Source: Cytidiella melzeri (lineage: Eukaryota; Basidiomycota; Agaricomycetes; Polyporales; Irpicaceae). From it: 35,040 bases of DNA. The DNA lies in assembly GCA_022592445.1 (NCBI GenBank), contig JABYQR010000433.1, positions 1-35,040 on the forward strand. Direction: 5' to 3'. Position numbers and translations under genes: made by a program. Below, piece after piece: positions 10,517 to 18,484 of the stretch (position 1 is the first letter of the stretch; each line of letters begins with the position of its first letter). The notes beneath the pieces were generated by a model, which was not told the DNA's origin, ran no database searches, and saw only the letters and a list, made by a program, of their open reading frames with translations.

Positions 10517-10688
10517 TGTTTGACTATATCAATTAGACGCTTAACATACGAGTGCCGTAGTTACCGTATATATGACTTACTCTGATCAATGCAACGACAC
10601 GTACTTTTTTGATCCCCAACTCCCACTGTGTGATCCCTCTCAGTTTTACTCTCTCAACACTTTCCTCTACTTTCATAGCCTTCTAACA
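10517..10688 (+). repeat. Copia-1 5' LTR
   Basis: Starts TGTTTGAC and ends TTCTAACA. It aligns without gaps to 22792-22963 with about seven transition differences. A short TATA-like sequence (gtatatatga near 10566) is the likely promoter. Confidence 0.93.
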
Positions 10689-10703
10689 GGTTATGAGCCC
10701 CGG
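10689..10703 (+). other. Copia-1 primer-binding site, initiator tRNA-Met anticodon arm type
   Basis: ggttatgagccccgg abuts the LTR. Its reverse complement, ccggggctcataacc, contains the CAT anticodon and matches the anticodon stem-loop expected for a eukaryotic initiator tRNA-Met rather than the tRNA 3' end. Drosophila copia is primed this way by a tRNA half-molecule. The tRNA match itself was judged from memory of the conserved arm. Confidence 0.8.
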
Positions 10704-10756
10704 ATAAGCTCTTTACCTCACTCAAATTACTCTCTGCACTCACTGCCCACCAGTTG

Positions 10757-11209
10757 ATGAGCTCTGATCCCACTGATCAGCCTCAACCTCGTCGTTCTAC
10801 GCGCGAACGACACCAAACCGACTTTCTTCGAGGCACTATTCCTCGTACCACTCGCAGGAGACGTACCCCAGTCTTCACTCCTACTCCAACTCCTCCTCCT
10901 GCTCCTACTCCTCCTACTCAACAACTCACAATGTCTTCCGCTTCCCGTGCTGGTACCCCAGGTCCTGCACCTTCTGCTGCACTTTCCGACAACGTCCCTA
11001 CTATCTCAGCTGTCGCCGACCATCCCACTGCCCGCAACACGGCATCACGACGAGTCTCAGCACCCCCTTCTGATTGCCGTTGCACTCCATTTGACACTCT
11101 CCGCGACAACTTCGCCCGTCGTCACACCACTAAGCCATCGTCGGACAATAGCGACGATCCTATGAACGACGACAAGGTGCACGAAAGGCGAAGGGGCAAA
11201 CTGCCCAGA
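10757..11209 (+). pseudogene. Copia-1 gag, N-terminal piece
   Basis: ATG 10757 follows the PBS by about 50 nt. The protein starts MSSDPTDQPQPRRS and is Pro/Thr/Ser/Arg-rich, probably disordered. Codon 11207-11209 (AGA, in the duplicated ccaga) is continued in the same frame at 18485 after Gypsy-1, giving GKLPR-AHRAPSPS. This shows that Gypsy-1 inserted into an open gag. Confidence 0.85.
11205..11209 (+). repeat. 5-bp target duplication of Gypsy-1 (left)
   Basis: ccaga before the 5' LTR is repeated at 18480-18484. Confidence 0.93.
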
Positions 11210-11722
11210 TGTCACGAGCATGCACACTTTTTCCTTTCTTTTTCCTCTTATTTCCCTTATCTTATCTTCTCAATTTCCTTATCTTATCTTATCGATGGTA
11301 CATGGCTACTGCATGTGATCAAGTGCATGTGACAGACTGGTCACATGATCATAGAAGGTGCTGGAACATTGTGGAACATTGTAGAACATCGCACCATAGC
11401 ACACCATACATTCCCATGGCAGTGTTAGGAGTACAGACCCGGTACCAGGGGTCCTTGTCTGAGATGTATATAAACCCACCCTGTAGCTCCCTAAAGACCT
11501 CAGATTCTACCTCCTGGTCTTTAGGTGACGTCCACCTTGTACCTAGTCCTTCACAGTACTAATATAACCTGGTCTTTAGCTCATCGTTAGCTGTTCCCTC
11601 GTCGTTGTCTCTCCCTCATCATCATCTCCCTTGTCGTCATCGTCCACGCGAGTTCGCTCGTCGTTCCTCCATCCCCGTCGTCACTTCCTCGCTCTTCATA
11701 GAGTTTGGTTGTGTTCTTGACA
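11210..11722 (+). repeat. Gypsy-1 5' LTR with promoter
   Basis: Starts TGTCACGAGC and ends TTCTTGACA. TATA box tatataaa at 11467-11474. The predicted transcription start is about 35 nt downstream at 11502, where the self-priming 11-mer begins. The three differences from the 3' LTR are all transitions. Confidence 0.95.
11502..11512 (+). promoter_or_regulatory. Predicted RNA 5' end and self-primer of Gypsy-1
   Basis: agattctacct lies 35 nt after the TATA box and is the exact reverse complement of aggtagaatct at 11725-11735. In Tf1 the first 11 nt of the mRNA anneal to the PBS and are cleaved to prime reverse transcription. The match is seen in the sequence; the start site and mechanism are inferred. 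Confidence 0.75.
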
Positions 11723-12547
11723 TTAGGTAGAATCTCCGTACGCTCGCCTGGACGTCGCGCAACCGCACATTTTCCTTTCCCCAAAGTTTTAAAAAGTTTA
11801 GTCCCCCCGGTTTACCAGTACGTTGTATTGGCCCGGACCCTTGATCTTCATTCTCACGTCGTGGTTGTAGTGCCGAAAGACGTACGCATCCGTCGTAACA
11901 TACCCGAGTCTTTCTTCGAGGCTCGACAAGAATTGCGCAAACAAGGTCGTCCCCATCTCTACACAGAGAAGGACCTTGAAGCCATCGTCTCGTACGTCTC
12001 ACGCCGTCCTCACTACCATCCTCTCGGTACTAGACTCCCCCACTTCGACCACGAAAAGTTTGCTCGTGACAACGAGTCTATCAAGGAACGCACACGCACC
12101 GAACGTACACAAACTCTCGCCAACCGTATTGAGAAACCATCTCTCAAGGATCGCATCTCTCGGGCACCCGCACCACCTCGACCGGACGCACAGAAACCGG
12201 TGACACTTGACTTCCACAAGTTCTCCATCAAGGACCAAGTCGGCATTCTCAAGCCGAAGATCGAGGCCACCACCAGACGCCTCAAGATCCTGATCGAGCT
12301 TACCCGAGACCGCAACGACTCACAGGTCAAGTCAGTCCTGTTACTCAACAATAAACTCCTATACCTCATCGAGCACACGGAGGAAGTACTCTCCACGCGC
12401 ACACCTGCCCAGCTCAAAGCACTGAACTGGGGCTTGCAGTCAGTGGGACAAATTAATTTCACACAATTGCGCAAGAGGTTGACGGAGGTTACGAGTCGAG
12501 TTGCATTTGTAGCGGACGGAGGATACTTTGAGAAACTTCCTTTGTAG
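11702..12547 (+). other. ATG-less leader open frame of Gypsy-1 (282 codons)
   Basis: The frame opens after a TAG at 11699-11701 and runs to tandem TAG TAG at 12545-12550. It is in the same frame as gag, and only these stops and a TGA at 12674-12676 separate them. No Met codon occurs in it. The product would be basic and helix-prone, with segments such as RRNIPESFFEARQELRKQG and a charged C-terminal half. I recognise no domain. Options: a non-AUG-initiated protein translated before leaky scanning to gag, a decayed N-terminal gag extension with C-to-T nonsense mutations, or a noncoding leader that merely stays open. The antisense strand is also open over part of it, so coding status is uncertain. 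Confidence 0.4.
11725..11735 (+). other. Gypsy-1 primer-binding site (self-priming type)
   Basis: aggtagaatct starts two bases after the LTR and pairs perfectly with the predicted transcript 5' end at 11502-11512. It does not resemble a tRNA 3' terminus. Confidence 0.78.
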
Positions 12548-12943
12548 TAGACAGCAATCATTGAGTGCGATAACCGTTTCCACGTCTTCGATCCCGACGA
12601 TCTTCAGGATTGTCACGATAACGAAGAGGACCACGCGTATATTGAAATCTGCGAACAACAACCGTGTCCAAATTGAAATCAAAAATTTGTAGTATCCCGT
12701 CATTTCAGAGAAGGACAACGATACCGTGGATACGTAGCCTGCGATAACAGTCAAATATCGTTAATTGTTCAAGTTCCGGGAGAAGTCGAAGTTCCAGAAC
12801 TTGATACCAGTTTAGTCACAGCAGTTTTACCGGAAACCACCACTGCTACCCCTGTTCCCATCATTCCCGAAACCATACCGGAAATCCCACCGGTAACTCC
12901 TGAAGCGCCCACCGTCGTCCCCATCAATTCCGCACCTGTCACG

Positions 12944-14005
12944 ATGACAACACCCGCAGTCGATCCTGCCTTGATTGCAGCCATTGTAGCTGCAGTTACA
13001 CAAGCAATGCCAAGACCGCAAGTCACGGTCAACAATAACGACACCAAGCCCGATAGATACAAGGGCGAACATGGCCGTGACTTAGAACGGTTCTTGTCAC
13101 AATGCGAGGCTTACTGGGTGACCGCCAGTATTACCGATGAAAGAACCAAGGTCCTGACAGCAATCTACCGGTTGTCAGAAAAGGCCGCCCAATGGGCAAT
13201 ACCGGTCACGGACCATATGGCTGACCACAACGGTAGTTTGCCGGCCAACCTCGATACATGGGCCAAGTTTAAGACGGAGCTCAAGAAGTACTTCGGCGAT
13301 GCAACGCCCGAAGATACGGCTATTCGTGAACTGGAGAAGCTCTGTGGAGCTGAGAAGAAGGAAAAGAATGCGCGGGATGTTGGCACATACGTCACTGACT
13401 TTCAGTCATACGTGGGTCGCATCAATGGGTTGAGCGATAAGGACAAGGAGATCCGGTTCATAAAGGGTCTCCCTGAATACATCTATGGGCGACTGGCAAC
13501 GGCTGAAGCTCCACCGACCAATTACCAAGGTTGGATTGACAGGTCTCTGAAAATGGCGGCTGCGTATGCCCGCATCAGAGAAACGACGGAGAAGAAAATT
13601 CCGTCTGTTCCCTTGTCAACGACGACGAGACCTACCCAGTCCCAGCCCAGGTTTACCCCGGCTCCCCGTCCTTCCAACGGTCCGGTCCCTATGGAGGTTG
13701 ACGCCTCCAAGATACAACAAGGACGGCGGTGTTATAACTGCCAGGAACTCACAACGGATCCCAATCATATTGCGCGCACATGTACCAAACCCGCAGTCCC
13801 TCGTCCACCTCCTCGTGGACCACGTGTAGCAGCTACCAATGCAGAGGCCTCGACCTCCAAAGCCGAAGGGAAGAAACCGGAGACAACCGGAGAGCCAATC
13901 CCGTCAGGGGTATCAGAAGTAACCCTGAACGCAATACTTGGAGAGCTGGAAAAGTTGAAGGCGGAGAATGCCGACCTCAAGAAGAGACTTGAAGAGGGTT
14001 TTTGA
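12944..14005 (+). CDS. Gypsy-1 Gag
   Basis: Structural capsid/nucleocapsid protein of 353 residues. ATG 12944 is the first ATG of any frame downstream of the predicted transcription start. The N-terminus is Ala-rich, followed by a retrotransposon gag domain (about residues 45-200; motifs YKGEHGRDLERFL and WAKFKTELKKYFGD), a Pro-rich linker and a zinc-knuckle-like motif CYNCQELTTDPNHIARTC near residue 264. Its spacing is CX2CX8HX4C rather than the usual CX2CX4HX4C. A coiled-coil-like C-terminus (LGELEKLKAENADLKKRLEE) follows. The frame ends at TGA 14003-14005, where the -1 pol frame begins. Confidence 0.93.
   Translation: MTTPAVDPALIAAIVAAVTQAMPRPQVTVNNNDTKPDRYKGEHGRDLERFLSQCEAYWVTASITDERTKVLTAIYRLSEKAAQWAIPVTDHMADHNGSLPANLDTWAKFKTELKKYFGDATPEDTAIRELEKLCGAEKKEKNARDVGTYVTDFQSYVGRINGLSDKDKEIRFIKGLPEYIYGRLATAEAPPTNYQGWIDRSLKMAAAYARIRETTEKKIPSVPLSTTTRPTQSQPRFTPAPRPSNGPVPMEVDASKIQQGRRCYNCQELTTDPNHIARTCTKPAVPRPPPRGPRVAATNAEASTSKAEGKKPETTGEPIPSGVSEVTLNAILGELEKLKAENADLKKRLEEGF
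13996..14002 (+). promoter_or_regulatory. -1 frameshift slippery heptamer GGGTTTT
   Basis: In gag phase the sequence reads GA-G GGT TTT TGA, so GGGTTTT fits the X XXY YYZ rule with the gag stop as the next codon. A -1 slip gives TTG ATT CGG, which is the pol frame. A GC-rich segment follows (14010-14045) that could fold, but no specific pseudoknot was established by eye. Confidence 0.75.
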
Positions 14006-17000
14006 TTCGGGCCGTGATTCGAGCTGCGCAAGCACGCGCCCCGCGTATACCATGTAACAATAGATTTTCCGTACTCGCGTCTGATGTATTAGAGACTGGT
14101 TCTGAATCAGAACATTTTCACGTACCCATCACAGTTTCAGGAGTGCGGAGATCTAAAGAAGTCGCAGCAATGATTGATAGTGGAGCCTCGACACTATTCA
14201 TTCATAAACGGTTTGTTCGAGAGCATCGTATCAGAACCCGGAAGTTAAAACAACCCATTCCGGTGTACAACATAGATGGAACCCCAAATCGAGACGGGGC
14301 TATTGACGAAGTTGCCATTCTCAATATGAGGATAGGGGACCACGAGGAGAGGACCATCTTCACGGTCACTGATATTGGACCCGAAGACGTAATTATAGGA
14401 ATCGATTGGTTGCGGTATCATAACCCCACCATTGATTGGTACGAAGGCATCATCAGGATGGATAGATGTCCTGATGCATGTAAACCCAGGCAACGGGTTG
14501 ATGAAGCAAAGGAGGTTGCAGCTAAGAGAACAGCTGAGCCTAAACGGAAGAAGAGAACTCCGGGATTACGGAAAGTTGTGGAACAACTTCCGTACTTGCC
14601 GGTGGATACGGAGGATGCCGAAGAAGACATTGAGGAAACCACCGAAGGTTCAGGAAGTTTGGATGGGGCCGAATCGCCGAAGTTACAGGCACAGGCCACT
14701 ACTCAGCTCGGTGGAAAAGGAACTCCCCGACGCATTGTACGCACACGTCCGACACCTATGGTACAGGAAGGCGAACGCCTGTTCACTCTAGCGGGATACA
14801 CATACTCTAGTGAACTAGCTGAGGTTGAGAACCGGGTTAAACCAGTCAAAACCTTTGAAGAGATGGTACCTGAACAATATCGTCAACATGCTCACATTTT
14901 CTCTGAAACGGAATCTCAACGACTTCCAGAACACAAGTCGTACGACCATGCAATTGAGTTAGTTCCGGAAGCAAAAGGATTCCATGCAAAGGTTTACCCG
15001 CTATCACACCCTGAGCAAGAAGAGCTTGATAAGTTTATCCGAGAGAACCTAGAGAAGGGGTACATTCGACCGTCGAAATCCCCAATGGCGTCACCCTTCT
15101 TCTTTGTCAAGAAAAAGGATGGAAAGTTACGCCCAGTGCAGGATTACCGGAAGTTGAACGAAGTCACTATCAAAAACAGGTATCCACTGCCGTTGATCTC
15201 CGAACTCATGGATAGATTGCGCGGTGCTAAGTTCTTCACTAAGCTGGACGTCAGATGGGGGTACAATAATGTCCGCATCAAGGAAGGCGACGAACACAAA
15301 GCTGCATTTGTCACCAACCGAGGACTGTTTGAACCTACGGTCATGTTCTTTGGTCTTACCAATTCCCCGGCCACGTTCCAGAACATGATGAACGACATCT
15401 TTGCTGATCTTATTGCTGAAGGCAAGGTCACCGTCTACCTAGATGATATCCTCATCTATTCCAAGGAGATCTCCAAGCACCGCGAGGTGGTACATGAAGT
15501 TCTGAGACGGCTCAGACAACATGATCTGTTTCTTAAACCGGAGAAATGCGAATTTGAGCGTTCAGAGACAGAATATCTTGGTGTTATCATTGGTCACAAT
15601 CAGTTACGCATGGACCCTGTCAAAGTAAAAGCAGTGGCTGAGTGGCCTGTACCGCAGAATGTCTCCGATATCCGCCGATTCCGTGGGTTTGCAAACTTCT
15701 ACCGGAGGTTCATCAAAGACTTCGGAAAGATATGTAAGCCCTTAGACCGTCTCACGGGTAAGGTTCCTTGGAAATGGGGCCCTGAAGAACAGTCGGCGTT
15801 TGATGAACTCCGCCGACGATTTGTGGAAGCGCCGGTATTGGCAATGTGGAGTTTTGATAGACCCACACGTTTGGAAACGGATGCATCCGGGTATGCAATG
15901 GGAGGGGTATTGGAACAACAAGCCGAAGACGGCACGTGGCATCCAGTAGCCTACCGGTCTGAAGGCATGACTGAGACTGAACGAAACTATGAGATCTACG
16001 ACCGAGAACTCATGGCAATTGTACGAGCCCTTGAAGACTGGCGTCATTACTTAGAAGGGCTACCAGAGAAATTCCCTATCTTCTCTGATCACAAGAACCT
16101 CGAGTACTGGAAGACAGCTCGTAACTTGACACGCCGTCAAGCACGTTGGTCGTTGTTTCTCTCACGTTTTAACTTTGAAATCATTCCGAAGCCCGGAAAA
16201 TCAATGGGAAAGTCGGATTCTATGTCTAGGCTAGGCCAACACGAGGTCAAGGACGAAGAAGATAATCTATCACGAATAGTCCTAGGACCAGAGGTCTTCC
16301 GAGCTGCTGCTTCTCAACGGGGGCAAGCTAGCGTACAACCAGACAGAGACCTGTTAAAACGTATCCGTGAATGTTCTCTGCGAGAGACTGAAGTGGCAGA
16401 AGCACTTGCCAAAGTCAAGAAACTCGGACCTCGTCTTCTTAGTCGGGGACTCGAAGAATGGAACGTGGAGAACGGACTGTTATTGTTCCGGGGAAAAGTT
16501 TATGTCCCTAAAGATGACGAAATCCGAAAGGAACTGGTTCGGAGACATCATGACTTACCCGCCGCCGGACATCCAGGCAGGTACAAGACACTGGAACTGT
16601 TATCTCGGAACTACTGGTGGCCCAGCATGACACGCTTTGTCAATGACTATGTAGACACATGTGACACCTGTCAAAGAACGAAGACATATCCCGCTCCACC
16701 ACGCGGTCCACTCAATCCGCTAGAGCCACCCAATGCTCCATGGGAAAGCGTCACCACAGACTTCATTGTCAAGCTGCCGCCATGTAAAGGGTACGATTCC
16801 ATCACGGTTGCAGTTGATCGAACAACCGCGCAAGTGCACTGTTACCCATCACGGGAAAGCATGAAAACCCCTGAACACGTGCAGGATTATATTGCAAACG
16901 TGTTTCGACTCCACGGTGTACCTCGACAGATGATCTCAGACCGCGGATCAGTGTTCGCGTCCAAGTTCCTTCGTGCTATCTACGATGCACTCGGAGTAAA

Positions 17001-17955
17001 GTCGTCCATGTCCACCGCGTATCACCCTCAGACAGACGGCAAAACAGAACGTATGAATCAAGAGATAGAACAGTATCTCCGAGTGTTCTGCTCCTTCAGA
17101 CAGGATGACTGGGTAGATTGGTTACCGATTGCGGAGTTTGCGCTTAATAGCCGAGTACACTCGTCCACCGGGAAGGCTCCCTTCGAACTGATCTATGGGT
17201 ATCTACCGGAATTCCAGGTGCCTTTGAACCCAGTGTCCAATGTTCCCGCAGCAGATGAACGTCTTCGAGCATTACGAGAAGCCCAAGAAGATGCTAAAGC
17301 TGCGCTACAACTTACGGCAGAACGCATGAAACGGTTCTACGATCATGGAGTTGCAAAAGCTCCGCAGTTTAAAGTTGGTGACAAAGTTTACGTAGAACGT
17401 GAAAAACATCCAAAGGAACAGCCGGTGGCAAAGCTAGCACCAAAACGAGATGGTCCCTATGAGATCTTAGAAAAGATTGGGGATTTGAATTACCGGGTTA
17501 AACTTACCATTCGGGACAAGCGTCACCCAGTGTTCCATGTGGATAGGTTGCGACCAGCCAAGACGGCAAGTTTGGTCCCTAACCGGGAATTTCCTGAACC
17601 TGAGCCGATTGTGGTAGACGAAGAAGAGGAGTACGAGGTAGAACAGATTCTTGATTCAAGGATCTTCGGGCGAAAGAAGGAGTTTCAGTACCGTGTTAAG
17701 TGGAAAGGATACCCAGAATCAGAAAATTCCTGGGAACCAGCCACCAACGTCACTCATGCCGATGAAGTCGTAAAGGATTTCCACAGACGACACCCAGGAG
17801 CTCCACGACCAATTGCTGCATCTCTATTCTTGGCAATGAATTTCCGACCAATTAATGAGAATTTTGAGAAGCTACCTTCAGAAACTCTACGACGCGTATC
17901 CTTGTGGGAAGACGGAAAAGACTCAACTCCTGCCTTCCGGAGAAAAGGCCTTTAG
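14002..17955 (+). CDS. Gypsy-1 Pol: protease, RT, RNase H, integrase, chromodomain
   Basis: Open over 1,317 codons without a stop; expressed as Gag-Pol by -1 frameshifting, since no ATG lies at its start. Retropepsin DSGAS at residue 59. Reverse transcriptase with FFFVKKKDGKLRPVQDYR, KLDVRWGYNN and catalytic YLDD at 479-482. RNase H starting at ETDASG (Asp 627). H2C2 zinc motif about 848-893 (CDTCQRTK). Integrase core Asp 920 (TTDFIV), Asp 980 (ISDRGS) and Glu 1016 (KTERMNQE), giving DD35E spacing. Chromodomain about 1211-1262 (YEVEQILDSR, YRVKWKGYPE, NSWEP). The chromodomain should guide integration toward histone-marked chromatin. The RT-RH-IN order defines Ty3/Gypsy. All catalytic residues are present. 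Confidence 0.97.
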   Translation: MIRAVIRAAQARAPRIPCNNRFSVLASDVLETGSESEHFHVPITVSGVRRSKEVAAMIDSGASTLFIHKRFVREHRIRTRKLKQPIPVYNIDGTPNRDGAIDEVAILNMRIGDHEERTIFTVTDIGPEDVIIGIDWLRYHNPTIDWYEGIIRMDRCPDACKPRQRVDEAKEVAAKRTAEPKRKKRTPGLRKVVEQLPYLPVDTEDAEEDIEETTEGSGSLDGAESPKLQAQATTQLGGKGTPRRIVRTRPTPMVQEGERLFTLAGYTYSSELAEVENRVKPVKTFEEMVPEQYRQHAHIFSETESQRLPEHKSYDHAIELVPEAKGFHAKVYPLSHPEQEELDKFIRENLEKGYIRPSKSPMASPFFFVKKKDGKLRPVQDYRKLNEVTIKNRYPLPLISELMDRLRGAKFFTKLDVRWGYNNVRIKEGDEHKAAFVTNRGLFEPTVMFFGLTNSPATFQNMMNDIFADLIAEGKVTVYLDDILIYSKEISKHREVVHEVLRRLRQHDLFLKPEKCEFERSETEYLGVIIGHNQLRMDPVKVKAVAEWPVPQNVSDIRRFRGFANFYRRFIKDFGKICKPLDRLTGKVPWKWGPEEQSAFDELRRRFVEAPVLAMWSFDRPTRLETDASGYAMGGVLEQQAEDGTWHPVAYRSEGMTETERNYEIYDRELMAIVRALEDWRHYLEGLPEKFPIFSDHKNLEYWKTARNLTRRQARWSLFLSRFNFEIIPKPGKSMGKSDSMSRLGQHEVKDEEDNLSRIVLGPEVFRAAASQRGQASVQPDRDLLKRIRECSLRETEVAEALAKVKKLGPRLLSRGLEEWNVENGLLLFRGKVYVPKDDEIRKELVRRHHDLPAAGHPGRYKTLELLSRNYWWPSMTRFVNDYVDTCDTCQRTKTYPAPPRGPLNPLEPPNAPWESVTTDFIVKLPPCKGYDSITVAVDRTTAQVHCYPSRESMKTPEHVQDYIANVFRLHGVPRQMISDRGSVFASKFLRAIYDALGVKSSMSTAYHPQTDGKTERMNQEIEQYLRVFCSFRQDDWVDWLPIAEFALNSRVHSSTGKAPFELIYGYLPEFQVPLNPVSNVPAADERLRALREAQEDAKAALQLTAERMKRFYDHGVAKAPQFKVGDKVYVEREKHPKEQPVAKLAPKRDGPYEILEKIGDLNYRVKLTIRDKRHPVFHVDRLRPAKTASLVPNREFPEPEPIVVDEEEEYEVEQILDSRIFGRKKEFQYRVKWKGYPESENSWEPATNVTHADEVVKDFHRRHPGAPRPIAASLFLAMNFRPINENFEKLPSETLRRVSLWEDGKDSTPAFRRKGL

Positions 17956-17966
17956 GAGGGGGGTAA
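17954..17966 (+). other. Gypsy-1 polypurine tract
   Basis: aggaggggggtaa lies directly before the 3' LTR and overlaps the pol stop codon. The same 13 nt occur on the minus strand before the Gypsy-2 LTR (33280-33292). It primes plus-strand DNA synthesis. Confidence 0.9.
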
Positions 17967-18479
17967 TGTCACGAGCATGCACACTTTTTCCTTTCTTTTT
18001 CCTCTTATTTCCCTTATCTTATCTTCTCAATTTCCTTATCTTATCTTATCGATGGTACATGGCTACTGCATGTGATCAAGTGCATGTGACAGACTGGTCA
18101 CATGATCATAGAAGGTGCTGGAACATTGTGGAACATTGTAGAACATCGCACCATAGCACACCATACGTTCCCACAGCAGTGTTAGGAGTACAGACCCGGT
18201 ACCAGGGGTCCTTGTCTGAGATGTATATAAACCCACCCTGTAGCTCCCTAAAGACCTCAGATTCTACCTCCTGGTCTTTAGGTGACGTCCACCTTGTACC
18301 TAGTCCTTCACAGTACTAATATAACCTGGTCTTTAGCTCATCGTTAGCTGTTCCCTCGTCGTTGTCTCTCCCTCATCATCATCTCCCTTGTCGTCATCGT
18401 CCACGCGAGTTCGCTCGTCGTTCCTCCATCCCCGTCGTCACTTCCTCGCTCTTCATAGAGTTTGGTTGTGTTCTTGACA
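17967..18479 (+). repeat. Gypsy-1 3' LTR
   Basis: 513 bp, identical to 11210-11722 apart from three transitions (around 18167 and 18174-18176). It carries the same TATA box and agattctacct element and presumably the polyadenylation site. Confidence 0.95.
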
Positions 18480-18484
18480 CCAGA
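18480..18484 (+). repeat. 5-bp target duplication of Gypsy-1 (right)
   Basis: ccaga, the partner of 11205-11209. Confidence 0.93.

Larger units (their letters stand above)
11210..18479 (+). mobile_element. Gypsy-1: complete Ty3/Gypsy chromovirus
   Basis: 7,270 bp with 513-bp LTRs differing at only three positions, a 5-bp duplication, a self-complementary primer site, gag, -1 overlapping pol with protease, RT, RNase H, integrase and chromodomain, and a polypurine tract. The upstream leader frame has stops but gag and pol are open, so this is the best candidate for recent activity in the window. It probably belongs to the Tf1/sushi-like chromoviruses; that placement rests on the chromodomain and priming mode and was not tested by phylogeny. 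Confidence 0.96.

Noticed and set aside
10689..10703. Possible tRNA-Met gene fragment
   Set aside because: Only the anticodon-arm complement is present, directly after an LTR, so it is a primer-binding site.
12013..12561. Antisense open frame of 182 codons in the Gypsy-1 leader
   Set aside because: It has no motif, lies opposite the leader frame, and is probably open by base composition. It does weaken the coding claim for the leader frame.
17855..18319. Open frame across the Gypsy-1 pol end and LTR (also 11209-11562)
   Set aside because: It reads through LTR promoter sequence in both copies and has no protein motif.
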